Positions 24,746 through 35,350 of a stretch of 64,000 nt of DNA are shown piece after piece; the first letter of the stretch is position 1, and each line of letters starts with the position of its first letter. Below the pieces are notes generated by a model. That model saw only the letters and a program-made list of their open reading frames with translations. It did no database searches and was not told the DNA's origin. A program made the translations under genes and the position numbers. Source of the DNA: Bradysia coprophila (Eukaryota; Arthropoda; Insecta; Diptera; Sciaridae); assembly GCF_014529535.1 (NCBI RefSeq), contig NW_023503337.1:248001-312000 (forward strand), read 5' to 3'.

Positions 24746-25739
24746 AAACAAGTTGTTTTTTGTGGAACCCTTAGAACTTAGTGCTACAAAAATCGACTTT
24801 GTGCAACACTGTTCACAATATACTATTATCGTGTACACATCATTTGAAACTATCAAACAAATCGTTCCCCTATGTATGTGATCACGTTTTTACCTATAAA
24901 ATATAAATAATAAAGCAGGTAGTACGCGTAAGACTCGATACCCTACCAATCTACGATTTTGTGGTTTTTTGACCTCGTCTTTGCCTTGGATCAATAATAC
25001 CTCTGTCGTCGGTGAGAGGTCAAGTTGCAAGTTTGATTTATCTTCTCTACCGTCAAAGAAAGGAAACAGCAAAAAAAACTATCGCAAACCGCACAATTCA
25101 ATTTCGTACTTTTCTGTGTGCACAAATGTGATACTGAAATTCTTATAAGTATTTTCAACAAGCCCATTCAACTATCTCCTCTGCATTATTCTAAAACCCA
25201 TTCGTATTCTGTTAGATTGGTTATAAATTTCATGGCCGGTTTGCATTGGGATTTTGGAGTTAAAATATGGACATTAAATCTGAAATAGTACATTGTGTGT
25301 TGTTGTACGGTTGAGAGTGTATGGGGCCATTTAAAACGGTCAGTAAATAATGATAGTAATTAGTGAAATAAATTGGTCCTCACTTTTGCATGCAACCAGG
25401 GCACTCTGGAAAACGAGTTTCGAAACGATTTTCGTTAATCGTAGTTTGTTGTTTGATTTTGATAAGGACTAATTACTGCAATCTGTTAGGATTGGAATTT
25501 AGGGAATGGAACAGTGTAACGCAATACGTATTTCGTTCGCCCCATTTATATTGTGGAGCAATAAATAAATCGGTGTTTTCATATTCGAACTCAAGTAAAT
25601 CAAATATGTCGATTTTTTATTTAATTCGCCTGTAGCAATTTACTCCAAACAGATATACGCGGCAGCAAAATATTTTATAAAAGTGATAGCACGTTAAATT
25701 TTGCCTTAAAAAAAACTGACCTGCACGGATGGATGCAAA
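24746..25739. other. Intergenic DNA, no gene supported
   Basis: An ATG-initiated 81-codon frame at 25390-25635 has a hydrophobic stretch near its N-terminus. It shows no cleavage motif, homologous copy or splice context, so I leave it uncalled. Confidence 0.45.
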
Positions 25740-25920
25740 CAAAGCACCTAGCAGGGTAATAGAGGTTTTTACACGTCAAATAGAGTAGTTTTTTGATACC
25801 AATAATACCATTAGCAGCCTTAATGGTAATTTTGCAATGAAAAAAAGGTATGGAAAGATTCGCATACTTCGATTAAAGTACTACTTTATTTTTTTTTCTA
25901 TTACCCTGCTAGGTGCTTTG
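25740..25920. mobile_element. Complete 181-bp MITE with CAAAGCACCTAGCAGGGTAA ends
   Basis: CAAAGCACCTAGCAGGGTAA at the left is perfectly inverted as TTACCCTGCTAGGTGCTTTG at the right. ATGCAAA lies directly outside both ends (25733-25739 and 25921-25927), a 7-bp candidate target duplication. A truncated relative lies at 24166-24265. The length of the duplication suggests a hAT- or P-like mobiliser, which is inference. Confidence 0.78.
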
Positions 25921-26181
25921 ATGCAAATCAATACAATTTTTCATTTGTTTTGCTCTTTACCAGTCTAATATGTACAATTTTTATCCGTCTCTCAGTTTTA
26001 GCTACTCAATCACATTGGGGTAAAAATCACTGAGAGTAATGTTAAGAATGTCATCGGTGTTCGGCCGCGGCAAACAATAAGCGACTCGTTTTTTGTCAGC
26101 TACACTATTGGTTGACTCATAGACACTATCTCATATTTAATTAATATTAAAACATCAACCAAAATTTAAATTATTTTCTGT

Positions 26182-26187
26182 TTTATT
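26182..26187 (-). terminator. Poly(A) signal of secreted gene 1
   Basis: AATAAA on the minus strand about 67 bp after the stop codon. It is conserved in sequence and position in all five paralogues. Confidence 0.6.
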
Positions 26188-26253
26188 TTAACCAAAAAAA
26201 CAAATAAATTACTTCTGTATTACAACAACAACATAAAATTAGTTTAACGAATT

Positions 26254-26841
26254 CTAAGCGGCAGGAACTGGCACTTCCTCAACTTCAGGAATTGGAGCTT
26301 CACTGGCGTCAGGAATCGGTGCGTCACCAGTATCCGGAATCGGTGCGTCACCAGTATCTGTTATCGGTGCGTCACCAGTGTCTGGTATCGGTGCGTCACC
26401 AGTGTCTGGTATCGGTGCGTCACCAGTATCTGGTATCGGTGCGTCACCAGTGTCAGGAATTGGAGCGCCACCAATGTCAGGAATTGGAGCTTTGCCGAGG
26501 AGTAATTTTAATAATGCATTCAATAATCCTTTTGGGACTGGAATATCATCAATAGCTGGAACGGCGTCAGTTTCTGGAATGGCGTCAGTTGCTGGAACAG
26601 CGTCAGTTGCTGGAACAGCGTCAGCTGCTGGAACAGCGTCAGCTGCTGGAACAGCGTCAGCTGCTGGAACAGCGTCAGCTGCTGGAACAGCGTCAGCTGC
26701 TGGAACAGCGTCAGCTGCTGGAACAGCGTCAGTTGCTGGAACGGCATCAGTTGCTGGAATGGCGTCAGTCGCTGGTGGATCCACACTCAAAACTGCGTCG
26801 AGAGCAGCGACACAGAAAAATAGACAGATGAGAAACTTCAT
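26254..26841 (-). CDS. Secreted TDAVPA-repeat protein, paralogue 1
   Basis: Single-exon, 195 residues. A signal peptide (MKFLICLFFCVAALDAVLSV) is followed by 13 hexapeptides of the type ATDAVP, AADAVP or ATDAIP. Next comes the segment VPKGLLNALLKLLLGK, then nine octapeptides of APIPDTGD type, ending VPVPAA. I chose the MKFL start because a TATA box at 26920-26927 would place transcription initiation at about the upstream in-frame ATG (26901). All five paralogues also align from MKF. The mature protein would be very acidic and proline/alanine-rich apart from the short Lys/Leu helix. I do not recognise the family; a silk, salivary or cuticle-surface role is only a guess. It is separated from the other four by about 5 kb of repeats and LINE debris. 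Confidence 0.85.
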   Translation of the reverse strand: MKFLICLFFCVAALDAVLSVDPPATDAIPATDAVPATDAVPAADAVPAADAVPAADAVPAADAVPAADAVPAADAVPATDAVPATDAIPETDAVPAIDDIPVPKGLLNALLKLLLGKAPIPDIGGAPIPDTGDAPIPDTGDAPIPDTGDAPIPDTGDAPITDTGDAPIPDTGDAPIPDASEAPIPEVEEVPVPAA

Positions 26842-26919
26842 TTTTTCGGTTTTTGGTAAGCGATTCTTTTTAGTTTGAAAATAAATTGGATTGTGATACA
26901 TTCAGTTGTTAATCCACGG

Positions 26920-26927
26920 CTTTTATA
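26920..26927 (-). promoter_or_regulatory. TATA box of secreted gene 1
   Basis: TATAAAAG on the minus strand, about 80 bp before the chosen ATG and in the same relative place as in the four paralogues. The next 300 bp upstream are also shared with them (for example AACTGATTCATGAAAATATT), so the promoter was duplicated with the gene. Confidence 0.7.
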
Positions 26928-27423
26928 CCGGTAATATTACCATTACAAATAAACGAATAAGAATTGAAATATTATTTTGCTTTTTTCACTGAAGCAGCAA
27001 CTGAATAAATATTTTGAAACCCAATTTTGGAATTGAAATATTTTAATGAATTAGTTATCAAACTAACAGACAAAACTGATTCATGAAAATATTTTGATTT
27101 TGATGACACAAAAACAAGAAACATTTCCATCATCTGTTCATTAATTCAATCTTACGTAAGCGTAATGAACCAGATGGTTAACTCAACAGAAATTTTGTCA
27201 TTTATAAATGAACAATCATTGTTACTGTATAATGAAGGAATGTGACTGAAGGGAGATTTGTGACAAGTTGTTATGATATAGGAAAAATCCAGCTAATATT
27301 TATATTATTACCTGGACTGTAAGTCATGGATCTTACACCAGCAAATCTCTAATCTTTCCAAAAAGTTTCTAACGATAGTACCTTACATCCGTGGTTGCAT
27401 TGTTTTATTTTGACGAGTGGGAC

Positions 27424-28500
27424 GATTTTTAGACCCGTACGAAGTACTGGGGTCTTATAGGTTTACGCATACGTTTGTAACACGTCGAATTGGACTCCCT
27501 GAGTAAGGGGAAACCTATTGTGGTTGTCTAGAGATGCCAAATCCGCGAAAAAAAAATGTCCGTCTGTCCGTCTGTCCGTCTGTCTGTCTGCACGATAACT
27601 TGAGTAAAACGCATCCGATTTTGAAAATTCTTTTTTTTCCCGTTTGGTAATGTCAAAAGACAGGCTAAGTTCGAAGATGAGTGATTTTGGATCGACCCCT
27701 CCCGAGCTGTGGCCCAATAAGTGCTTTACGGTTTTTCAAAGATATCTCCGGACATTTAAACGTTAAACTTGTAAGTGATACGTCAAATAAAAGGTATTTA
27801 CAATACCGATCGACAAAAAAAAAGTTTATGGAAATCGGATGACCGAGTCGTGAGTTAGACCCCTTGGTGTGGAACAGGCACAGGGCGGCAAGCAGTTTTT
27901 GCTTGTAGGTCGGCCACATTTGAACATATTTCGTTCGTTTTAGCTTTATTAGATAGGTATTGACCGTACCAATCAGGGAAAAAAAAGTTTATGAAATTAT
28001 GTTCTCCAGAGCGTGAGCTAGGTCTCTTGGAGTGAGCTCTTATCTGGCTACTCGGCCGTACAGTGAACGTGAAGTATTTTGTCAATATCTCGAGTAAATT
28101 TTGACCGAATTTCATGAATTTTTTTTTGTTTGAAAGGTATTAACGAATGTAAAGCGTCGGTACTATTTCCGGTCTCCTAACAAAATGGCTGCCGGCGGCC
28201 ATATTGGATTTTATTAAAAGTGATATAAAGTGGGAAAAATGATGCTTAGAGAGTTTCTGTTAACATGGAAATAATGTGTTAAGTGTGAGGGGTTTCAGGA
28301 ATTCCATATATGGACATCTATATATACCTATATACAGCTATATTGAGCTATATACAGGCATATAGAGCTATATAATAGCATATTCCTCTGTGAAATGTTT
28401 ATTTATAGTGAAATATAGTTAAATATAGCGGTATATAGCTGTTTAAATAGGAATTTATGAAATTTGTCTTCGTACGGGGCTGTCTATATTGCCTCCGGCA
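27424..28500 (-). repeat. Inverted long copy of the GACGGACAGAC / GTACGGGGC repeat family
   Basis: The minus strand repeats the order seen at 8330-8968. It starts in TACTCGAGATATTGACAAA (near 28090) and runs to a GACAGACGGACAGACGGAC run near 27580 and TACTTCGTACGGGT at 27430. The part at 28160-28500 matches 5130-5540 inverted, including ATGGC(T/G)GCCGG and ATAGCTGTTTAAATAGGAAT. This joins the two repeat blocks into one composite family of more than 1 kb. Confidence 0.72.
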
Positions 28501-29012
28501 ATTTAGTTGTATATGATAACAAGGCAAAGAGTGGATAATGTAAGTGATTTTAAAGGGAGAATAGTTTTTCAGCAGAGGAGAAAATGAAGTAAGAGAAATG
28601 AAGAGTTTCACATTAAAGGCTTTTGATACGAATAGGTGTTTCGTACGGGTCGGCGTTAGCTATGTTTTTTATATACATATTTATTTTATTCACTCAAGTT
28701 TATTTATCAGTTTTCACAAATAATTCAGCTTACAATAAATGCAATAAATTTACAGCCATTTGGGCTTTTTCAAATTTAAACATGGGATTTCAATATAATT
28801 TGCTTATGGGCTTGACAGTTCGGAAAAGTGAGTTTAATTTTTTTAATAAATTGAATTTCAATATGGTAAACCCTTTTAGATTGAAAAAAGACGTGAGAAA
28901 CAATCAATATTATAGTTTTTTTAATGCCAAAACTTTACTTAACCTAAGGAGACAACTAAAGCTGTTGTTATCAAATCACAATTGAGTCAGAAAAAGGCTC
29001 GTTTTCTTTGTT
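28501..29012. other. AT-rich sequence, no gene supported
   Basis: A 120-codon plus-strand frame (28623-28985) starts at TTG rather than ATG. It begins inside the tail of the repeat family, so I do not call it. Confidence 0.4.
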
Positions 29013-29760
29013 TTTTTTTTGTTTTTTTTTTTTTTTTTTTAATATCATTATTAGCATCAGATAATATTTTAGTATGTGAATGAGTCTATAATGACAATAG
29101 TTTGGAATCGAGACCCCTCAACAACGAGTGCGGGGCTTTGTAACAACAATTGACAATGACATATGAAAAGTTACAAAATTTACAAATAACAGAGTTATCA
29201 TGTAAATAGGTCTTGCGAAGCGCTCCTACAGATAAGCCGTGAAGGTGCACGTTAAGCCTCGGGACTTTCGTAACTTCGCGCAATTTCTCAGTAGAGATGA
29301 ATTTGTAATTCTCTCTTGACCTTCTAAAATTTATTGCCATACGGAGACATTTATTTTCAAAAAGTTTCAACCTCTTAACCAAGTACCACATCGTTTCTGA
29401 ACATTTTGGTATCTGGTCTAATTTGTTTCAATCTATTCATGAAAATCCAAACTACTTATTTCCAATTTCAGCCAAGGATCCTTGAGATTACTTCGAAAGT
29501 ATGCCCTTCTCAACCGCTTCTTCTTGGCAATGCAATCCCTCAGGTATGGTCAAAAATGATTCACATTGGTGAAGCATTTCTTATAGGAATAGATTCCTCC
29601 ATTCCCAAACTAATCACTCTCGTCAAATGTTCAACACAAGAATCTTCGTCATTGGCATCATTGAGTGGTCCCATACGCACCCACGACCTCTTTAAATCTA
29701 TCCCAATTCGCGCTCTTGAACATGAAATGCCGAACTGGGACCAATGATCCTACAAACTTT
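29013..29760 (-). mobile_element. Rearranged Jockey/CR1-like LINE relic
   Basis: A poly(A) tail on the minus strand (T run at 29013-29041) follows a 3' segment. Its frame at 29086-29391 reads KRLKLFENKCLRMAINFRRS ... LREVTKVPRLNVHL, typical of the C-terminal part of Jockey-group ORF2. Upstream (29440-29750) the minus strand gives broken pre-RT sequence (KSANWDRFKEVVGAYGT ... KKRLRRAYFRSNLKDPWLKL). The reverse transcriptase that should lie between them is missing, so this copy has a large internal deletion besides stops. Plus-strand frames here are antisense shadows. Confidence 0.65.
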
Positions 29761-30699
29761 TAACTTATTTGGTTACGTTTTTGTTACAATTATAAAAATC
29801 TATTGAGAAAATATCAGTCACCCAAAAGGTGCATTAGACAAAAAAAAATAGTTGAAGATATGAAAATTTGTGTCCACACATCAAATAATTTAACTTGGTG
29901 CTAAATCGCTTAGTTCTCTTCTTTCAATCAATTGTATTCAATTTGACCATAATTAGTGATCTTTAATTAGTAATCATCCGTCCATAATTCCTTTCGCCTT
30001 CTCGCACGTCCGTCGCCATGTAAATAAATAACTAACACACTAACGCTAAATTAAGTTGGAAAGCCGTCCTTAGGCTAAACACTTGCTGCAAGTGAAATAT
30101 TATTATTATATTCGTAATTTGTAATTTTTTTAATAATAAAGTTCGTTAAGTTAAGTTAAGTCATCCGTCCACAATATTTAAATGATTAAAAGTTATTTGT
30201 AAACTAAATTTTGGTAAAATAAAATGTAAAGAAAAAAAAAAGAATAAATAATTTTCATAATTTATAAAATTGTCCTTTCCTCCCGGACCTACTCTTACTT
30301 CACGTATTGTTAGTTAAAAATGTTATTTTAGAACAAAAGAAATGGTTAAGTTTAAAGATTTCATACATATTGTTTTCTAATGGATTTTTAATTTAACCAA
30401 AAATTTGTCCCTTCTAAGTACATTCGACAAAGTATTTTTTTCCTCAAATTATTCATTTCAGACGCAGAATGCGTCACCACAAGAGATATCAGTTACTTTG
30501 TAAGTTAAAACACAAAGAGGTGCGTCACCCTGATTTTATATAATATTGACAATTATGACGATTTTTTTTATGTGATAAATATTTCATTAAAAATATTGTC
30601 CACAGTTGAGCGCACTTGGAAACTGCCCCCAAGGCCCTGCCTGTGCCCTCTTTTCTTCCCGTAGGAATCGGCGAGGATGAGTTGGGTCCGAAATGTGTC
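29761..30699. other. Intergenic DNA, no gene seen
   Basis: AT-rich with several AATAAA strings. Nothing else supported. Confidence 0.5.
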
Positions 30700-31468
30700 A
30701 ATTTTAAGGAGAGTTTGCTTATAACTGATACACATACACAATGATCCCGTAAAAACGGTTTCTCATCGCCTTACAAGAAGTTAGGTTAATTGATCACCTA
30801 TCACATGATCGCTAATCCGAAAGAAATTCAAAACTAATGCGAACTATGTACTACAACGTATACCGGCGGCAATGAGTGGTAAAACAAGACACATTCGCCA
30901 CACATGTGTGTGCTATGCAAATGGATCAAGTAAAGACACCTATCTTACCAGTGGAGAGTTCACATTAGATTCGAATTTCTTTGCAAAGTTAGCTGTTACA
31001 CACTTTCCTATGGCGTCGCATCCATACCAAACATAATGTGGCAATTTCAAGGAGAGTTTGCTAATAACGGATACACAATGACCTCGTATAAACGGTTTCT
31101 CATCGCCTTACAAGGAGTTAGGTTAATTGATCACCTATCACATGATCGCTAATCCGAAAGAAATTCAAAACTAATGCGAACTATGTACTACAACGTATAC
31201 CGGCGGCAATGAGTGGTAAAACAAGACACATTCGCCACACATGTGTGTGATATGCAAATGGATCAAGTAAAGACATCTATCTTACCAGTGGAGAGTTCAC
31301 ATTAGATTCGAATTTCTTTGCAAAGTTAGCTGTTACACACTTTCCTATGGCGTCGCATCCATACCAAACATAATGTGGCAATTTCAAGGAGAGTTTGCTA
31401 ATAACGGATACACAATGACCTCGTATAAACGGTTTCTCATCGCCTTACAAGGAGTTAGGTTAATTGTT
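30700..31468 (+). repeat. Tandem duplication, about 340-bp unit, 2.2 copies
   Basis: Copies begin near 30705, 31049 and 31384 with AAGGAGAGTTTGCT, followed by CGGTTTCTCATCGCCTTACA. Full copies continue through ACGTATACCGGCGGCAATGA and CACACATGTGTGTG. The third copy breaks off after AAGGAGTTAGGTTAATTG. Near-identity of the copies suggests a recent duplication. Confidence 0.85.
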
Positions 31469-31859
31469 TGTGTGCCACACATAGTGTGGCGCGGCGTGTG
31501 AACATAAATATCATCATTTGACCAAACCTTAAACCACCAATTCTTTGAATCTCAACATCGTTCCCAACTATCCAACCCTAATCGAAATTTCCCGTGAAGG
31601 CGAGGCGTGGCTGGGTTTTAAGATTTAAGAGTCAATTCGCCAAAACTTCGAACAGTTGGGATTCAAGCTGACGGCGATCCAATCGAGCAATGGCTCAAAG
31701 GAATCGTCGTTCAATTCTGAGAATATCGTGGAACAACTTTGTTCCCGAAAAAATTTTCTTGGGCTGTCATATGGCCCTTAAGATTTTTAGCGTGTGTTCT
31801 GAGGGCTAATGGGAAGGGGATATTAATTTTAAAACATCAACCAAAATTTGAATTATTTT
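31469..31859. repeat. Solo end of the TTAAGAGTCAATTCG palindromic element
   Basis: At about 31625-31662 the sequence TTAAGAGTCAATTCGCCAAA-ACTTCGAACA matches both ends of the large palindrome at 59908-61464 and then diverges. A truncated or different member of that family is inferred. No gene in this span. Confidence 0.55.
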
Positions 31860-31941
31860 TTGTTTTATTTTAACGAAGAAGACGAATAAATTACTTATAA
31901 TCTGCATTACTACGACAAACATAAAGTTAGTCTAACTAATT

Positions 31942-32541
31942 TTAAGCTGCAGGAACTGGCGTCTCATCAACCTCAGGAATTGGAACTTCACTGGCGTCAG
32001 GAATTGGTGCGTCACCAGTATCTGGAATCGGTGCGTCACCAGTATCTGGAATCGGTGCGTCACCAGCATCTGGAATCGGTGCGTCACCAGTATCCGCAAT
32101 TGGAGCGTTACCAATGTCAGGAATCGGAGCGTCACCAATGTCAGGAATTGGAGCGTCACCAATGTCAGGAATTGGAGCGTCACCAATGTCAGGAATTTGA
32201 GCGTCACCAATATCAGGAATTAGAGCTTTGCCAAAGAGTGCTGTTAATAATGCATTCAATAATCCTTTTGGAACTGGAATGTCGTCAGTTGCTGGAATAT
32301 CATCAATAGCTGGAACGGCGTCAGTTGCTGGAATAGCGTCAGTTGATGGTGCAGCGTCAGTTGCTGGTACAGCATCGGTTTTTGGTACTGCATTAGTTGC
32401 TGGTAGAGCATCGGTTGCTGGTGCAGCGTCAGTTGCTGGTGCAGCGTCAGTTGCTGGTGCAACGTCAGTTGCCGGTGGATCCACACTCAAAACTGCATCG
32501 AAAGCGGCGACACAGAAAAACAGACAAATAAGAAACTTCAT
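31942..32541 (-). CDS. Secreted TDAVPA-repeat protein, paralogue 2
   Basis: 199 residues, single exon, signal peptide MKFLICLFFCVAAFDAVLSV. The hexapeptide tract is the shortest and most diverged (11 units, including ATDAAP, ATNAVP, KTDAVP and AIDDIP). The central segment reads VPKGLLNALLTALFGK and so lacks one of the lysines of the other copies. The octapeptide tract is the longest (11 units, many APIPDIGD) and ends TPVPAA. Its irregular repeats suggest an older or less homogenised copy. A minus-strand AATAAA lies at 31864-31869. Start chosen as in paralogue 1. Function unknown. Confidence 0.85.
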   Translation of the reverse strand: MKFLICLFFCVAAFDAVLSVDPPATDVAPATDAAPATDAAPATDALPATNAVPKTDAVPATDAAPSTDAIPATDAVPAIDDIPATDDIPVPKGLLNALLTALFGKALIPDIGDAQIPDIGDAPIPDIGDAPIPDIGDAPIPDIGNAPIADTGDAPIPDAGDAPIPDTGDAPIPDTGDAPIPDASEVPIPEVDETPVPAA

Positions 32542-32623
32542 ATTTGGTTTCGGATTTTGGTAAGCGATTCTTTTTAGTTTGAAACGATATTGGATTGTGA
32601 TACATTCCACTGCCTTTCTGCGG

Positions 32624-32631
32624 CTTTTATA
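32624..32631 (-). promoter_or_regulatory. TATA box of secreted gene 2
   Basis: TATAAAAG 83 bp upstream of the chosen ATG, followed by the CAATCCAATA / ATGTATCACAATCC leader shared by the family. Confidence 0.7.
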
Positions 32632-33831
32632 CCTTTAACATTACCATCAGAAGTAAACGAAAAAGAATTGAAAAATTTGCTTGCTTTTTTCACTTAATAG
32701 AAGCGACAACTGAATAAATATTTTGGAATTGAAATATTTTAATTAGTTATCAAACTGGCAAAACTGATTCATGAAAATATTTTGATTTTCATGACACGAA
32801 AACAAGAAATATTTCCATCATCTGTTTATTAGTTCAATTAACATACTATTAAGCGTCGAAGGAAAAATTCTACGTCATTATTCATGTGAAATTGTGGAAT
32901 AAAAGCAAAGAAAATGAACCAGACGGTTTATTTAATAGCAAAATTTTATTGAAAAAAAGATGACATTTTAATGTGAGTCATTTTTCTGTAATTTATGAAA
33001 ATGCATAGTTTATCAGTCGAGAAGAGTTATTCCGCAACGCATCACATATTTCTTTCGATAATGCATGTAACGAAGTAGAAAAAGATTCTAATTATGCTAC
33101 ATTTTTATGAACTTTTGAGCATTCATTCCTAAATTCTTCGCTCTCTAAAGAGCCAATTTAAAAAAAATGGTAAACATGATTCAACCGGCTTAGTATCTAA
33201 AAAACGAAATAGCAAATTGTATGAGTTCGAAACTATTGATATGCTGACCTTCTACGCAAGCATTTGTGAATTCAATCTATTGTTTTAAAAAAATTGCAAG
33301 CGACAAACCTCTCAGTTTAATTCCTAAAGTTGGTTTATACACTACTACCACAAAAGCTACATTCATTACAACAAGTGCCAGTACCTTCATCATTTTGATG
33401 TAAGCATGTAAAGGAAAATGTTTTTTTACAGTGTTTTACATTTGTATGATACACTGTCCAGTTTCAGCACTCTATTTAGAGTACCACTCATGCTTGAAGT
33501 GTGCTGTATTGTCTTAAAGCCTAACTTCATTTTCCCGTAGTATTTCACAAAAACGAAAATTTCCTTAAATTAATATAAATATTTTCTTGCTCCATTTTTT
33601 CTTTTTGTTTTAATATGTTTACGGTTATGATTCAGTAGTCCTTTTAATGATCGTTATATTATTCACTAGTTCTCTGAGCTTAGCACATTTATAGAATTGG
33701 AGTTGCGTTAGTTGTCGTTGTTGTTTTTCTTAAAATAATTGTATGATCTCACTCAACAACCAACAACAAAAACCAAACGCATGAAAAATCCTTCATTTTG
33801 CACTAGACAAGCAACAGGTGACTAAAACAAT

Positions 33832-34275
33832 TTACGGTAAAAACCAACCGGTAAAAGTGTAAAACGTCAGTGCCAACAAAACGACCGAAAGTTTTGTCAT
33901 CCGTTGTACCCATTGAATCGTCGCCATCATCATCCATGTACCGATGAAGTATAAGGACATTGATAAAAGTTTCACATCCGTTGTCGATGTAGTTGATTTT
34001 ACGCTATTTTCCGCTGTCGAAGTCAAATCACCAATGCTCAGCGGCCACCCAACGAAGCAGACGACCAAAGCTGTTGCTTCAAATTTAAATAGTCTTTGCT
34101 GTTTGCCGTGATACACTCTAACGTCACGTATACCTATGACCAGTGCTAAGACAATGTTGGTACCAGTCGGCGTAAAGAACTCGAATAAAAGTGGCAGTTT
34201 TGCTGGTATGTCGTCAACATCGGCAAATGTAAAGAAAAGATCGTCGAAGACGATCGAAGTTTTCCAATGACAGTT
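33832..34275 (-). pseudogene. Fragment of a multi-pass membrane protein, unit A
   Basis: Open from 34275 to the stop at 33832, with no ATG at its head (the frame enters after an in-frame TAA at 34276-34278). It contains TFADVDDIPAKLPLLFEFF, TNIVLALVIGI, ALVVCFVGWPLSIGDL and two further hydrophobic stretches, about four membrane segments in all. It ends FTGWFLP. I do not recognise the family. It could be a displaced last exon or a fragment carried along in the duplication. The copies at 37233 and 43592 are near-identical. Confidence 0.55.
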
Positions 34276-34284
34276 TACTGAAAC

Positions 34285-34885
34285 TGCTGAAACATGGAAA
34301 GAAAATGTTGAACCAATTTACTGTTAAAAAAGAAGAAAGTCGTACATCAATTTGAAAAGTCGGAAGTATCCGCTTCGAATCGAATATTTTAAAAACAGGT
34401 ATGGCACAGATGATTTGCAAATTTTCAGATGAAATGTGTATTGCCTGTGAAGAATATTTTATCTTAAAGACTACCCATTTAAATTAGAAAATGTTTTGTA
34501 TTTATGCTATTTGGAGTATAGTTCCTAAAATTCCAGATGCATTTCCTCTTTGAATTGTCAAACTCATTTTGCTTACAAGAAATGATTTTGCGTATTTATT
34601 TCTGTTTTTAGAATGTCAAACTAGTCCTAATCTTGTTGTGATTTCAATTCGATGCAAAATTGAAATCGTTATTTGTTTAACGAGTGAAGAAAAGTTGGAA
34701 ATTGCAAGTCGAGGTTGTTCTTTGTAGCGCAGCGAAGGCCACAAATCATTCGAAGAAAACGCAATTTCCATTTTTTTACGATATAAGCACAAAGTTTTTC
34801 ACAACAAAGGCTTCCGCAGTTTCAGCCTAGGGTAGAAAATAACTATTTATTCCCCTGCATTGCGAAAAATATTATTTCTTTTTTA
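34285..34885 (+). pseudogene. Broken exon-like fragment, unit A
   Basis: The plus strand shows HGKKMLNQFTVKK, then after a frameshift INLKSRKYP-RIEYFKNRYG. An extra stretch of about 250 bp follows, and then AQSFSQQRLPQFQPRVEN. In the third copy (43960-44268) the same sequence is one uninterrupted frame. Here it is disrupted by the frameshift, the extra stretch and a stop, so it is decayed. Confidence 0.55.
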
Positions 34886-35350
34886 AATATTTGAATTTGC
34901 CATATTGCTGTCATGCTCATGAGTTTTTGAGTTTGATTACTTAGTTTTACCGTTTTACAGACAAAAAATGTTAGTCTCATCCTCGGCTGATCACTATGTA
35001 CCGTCTTCATTTTACCTACTAACCTTTCGAGTTAGTTTTTTGTTAGCTGCACTTTTGATTAGGGACTCTTTTTTACATTAGATCTGATTTTAATATTTTT
35101 ATTTACTACGCTACATACAGCTTCTTTTCGATCACAGTTACTTCTTATTTCTTACATAATATTCAATATATTGAAACTTTGGTACACTCGACACGTAAAA
35201 AATAGACTTGTAGAGTGTATTCTAAGGGCTTAAAACCAAATCGAGAACCAAAATTTGAATTAATTTTTTTTTGTTTTATTTTAACCAAAAAACGAATAAA
35301 TTACTTCTAATCTGCATTACAACGATAACATAAAATTTATTTAACAAATT

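Noticed and set aside
25390-25635. 81-codon frame with a hydrophobic N-terminal stretch
   Set aside because: Genuine ATG, but no promoter, paralogue or cleavage site; such frames are expected by chance in this much sequence.
26378-26878. Long plus-strand open frames opposite the secreted genes (also at 32228-32563, 38832-39527, 44799-45290)
   Set aside because: They are read-through of the 18-bp and 24-bp coding repeats in other frames. The sense frames have signal peptides, promoters and poly(A) signals; the antisense ones have none.
28623-28985. 120-codon plus-strand frame with hydrophobic start
   Set aside because: Begins at TTG, overlaps the end of an interspersed repeat and is AT-rich with Asn/Phe/Lys composition expected of random AT-rich DNA.
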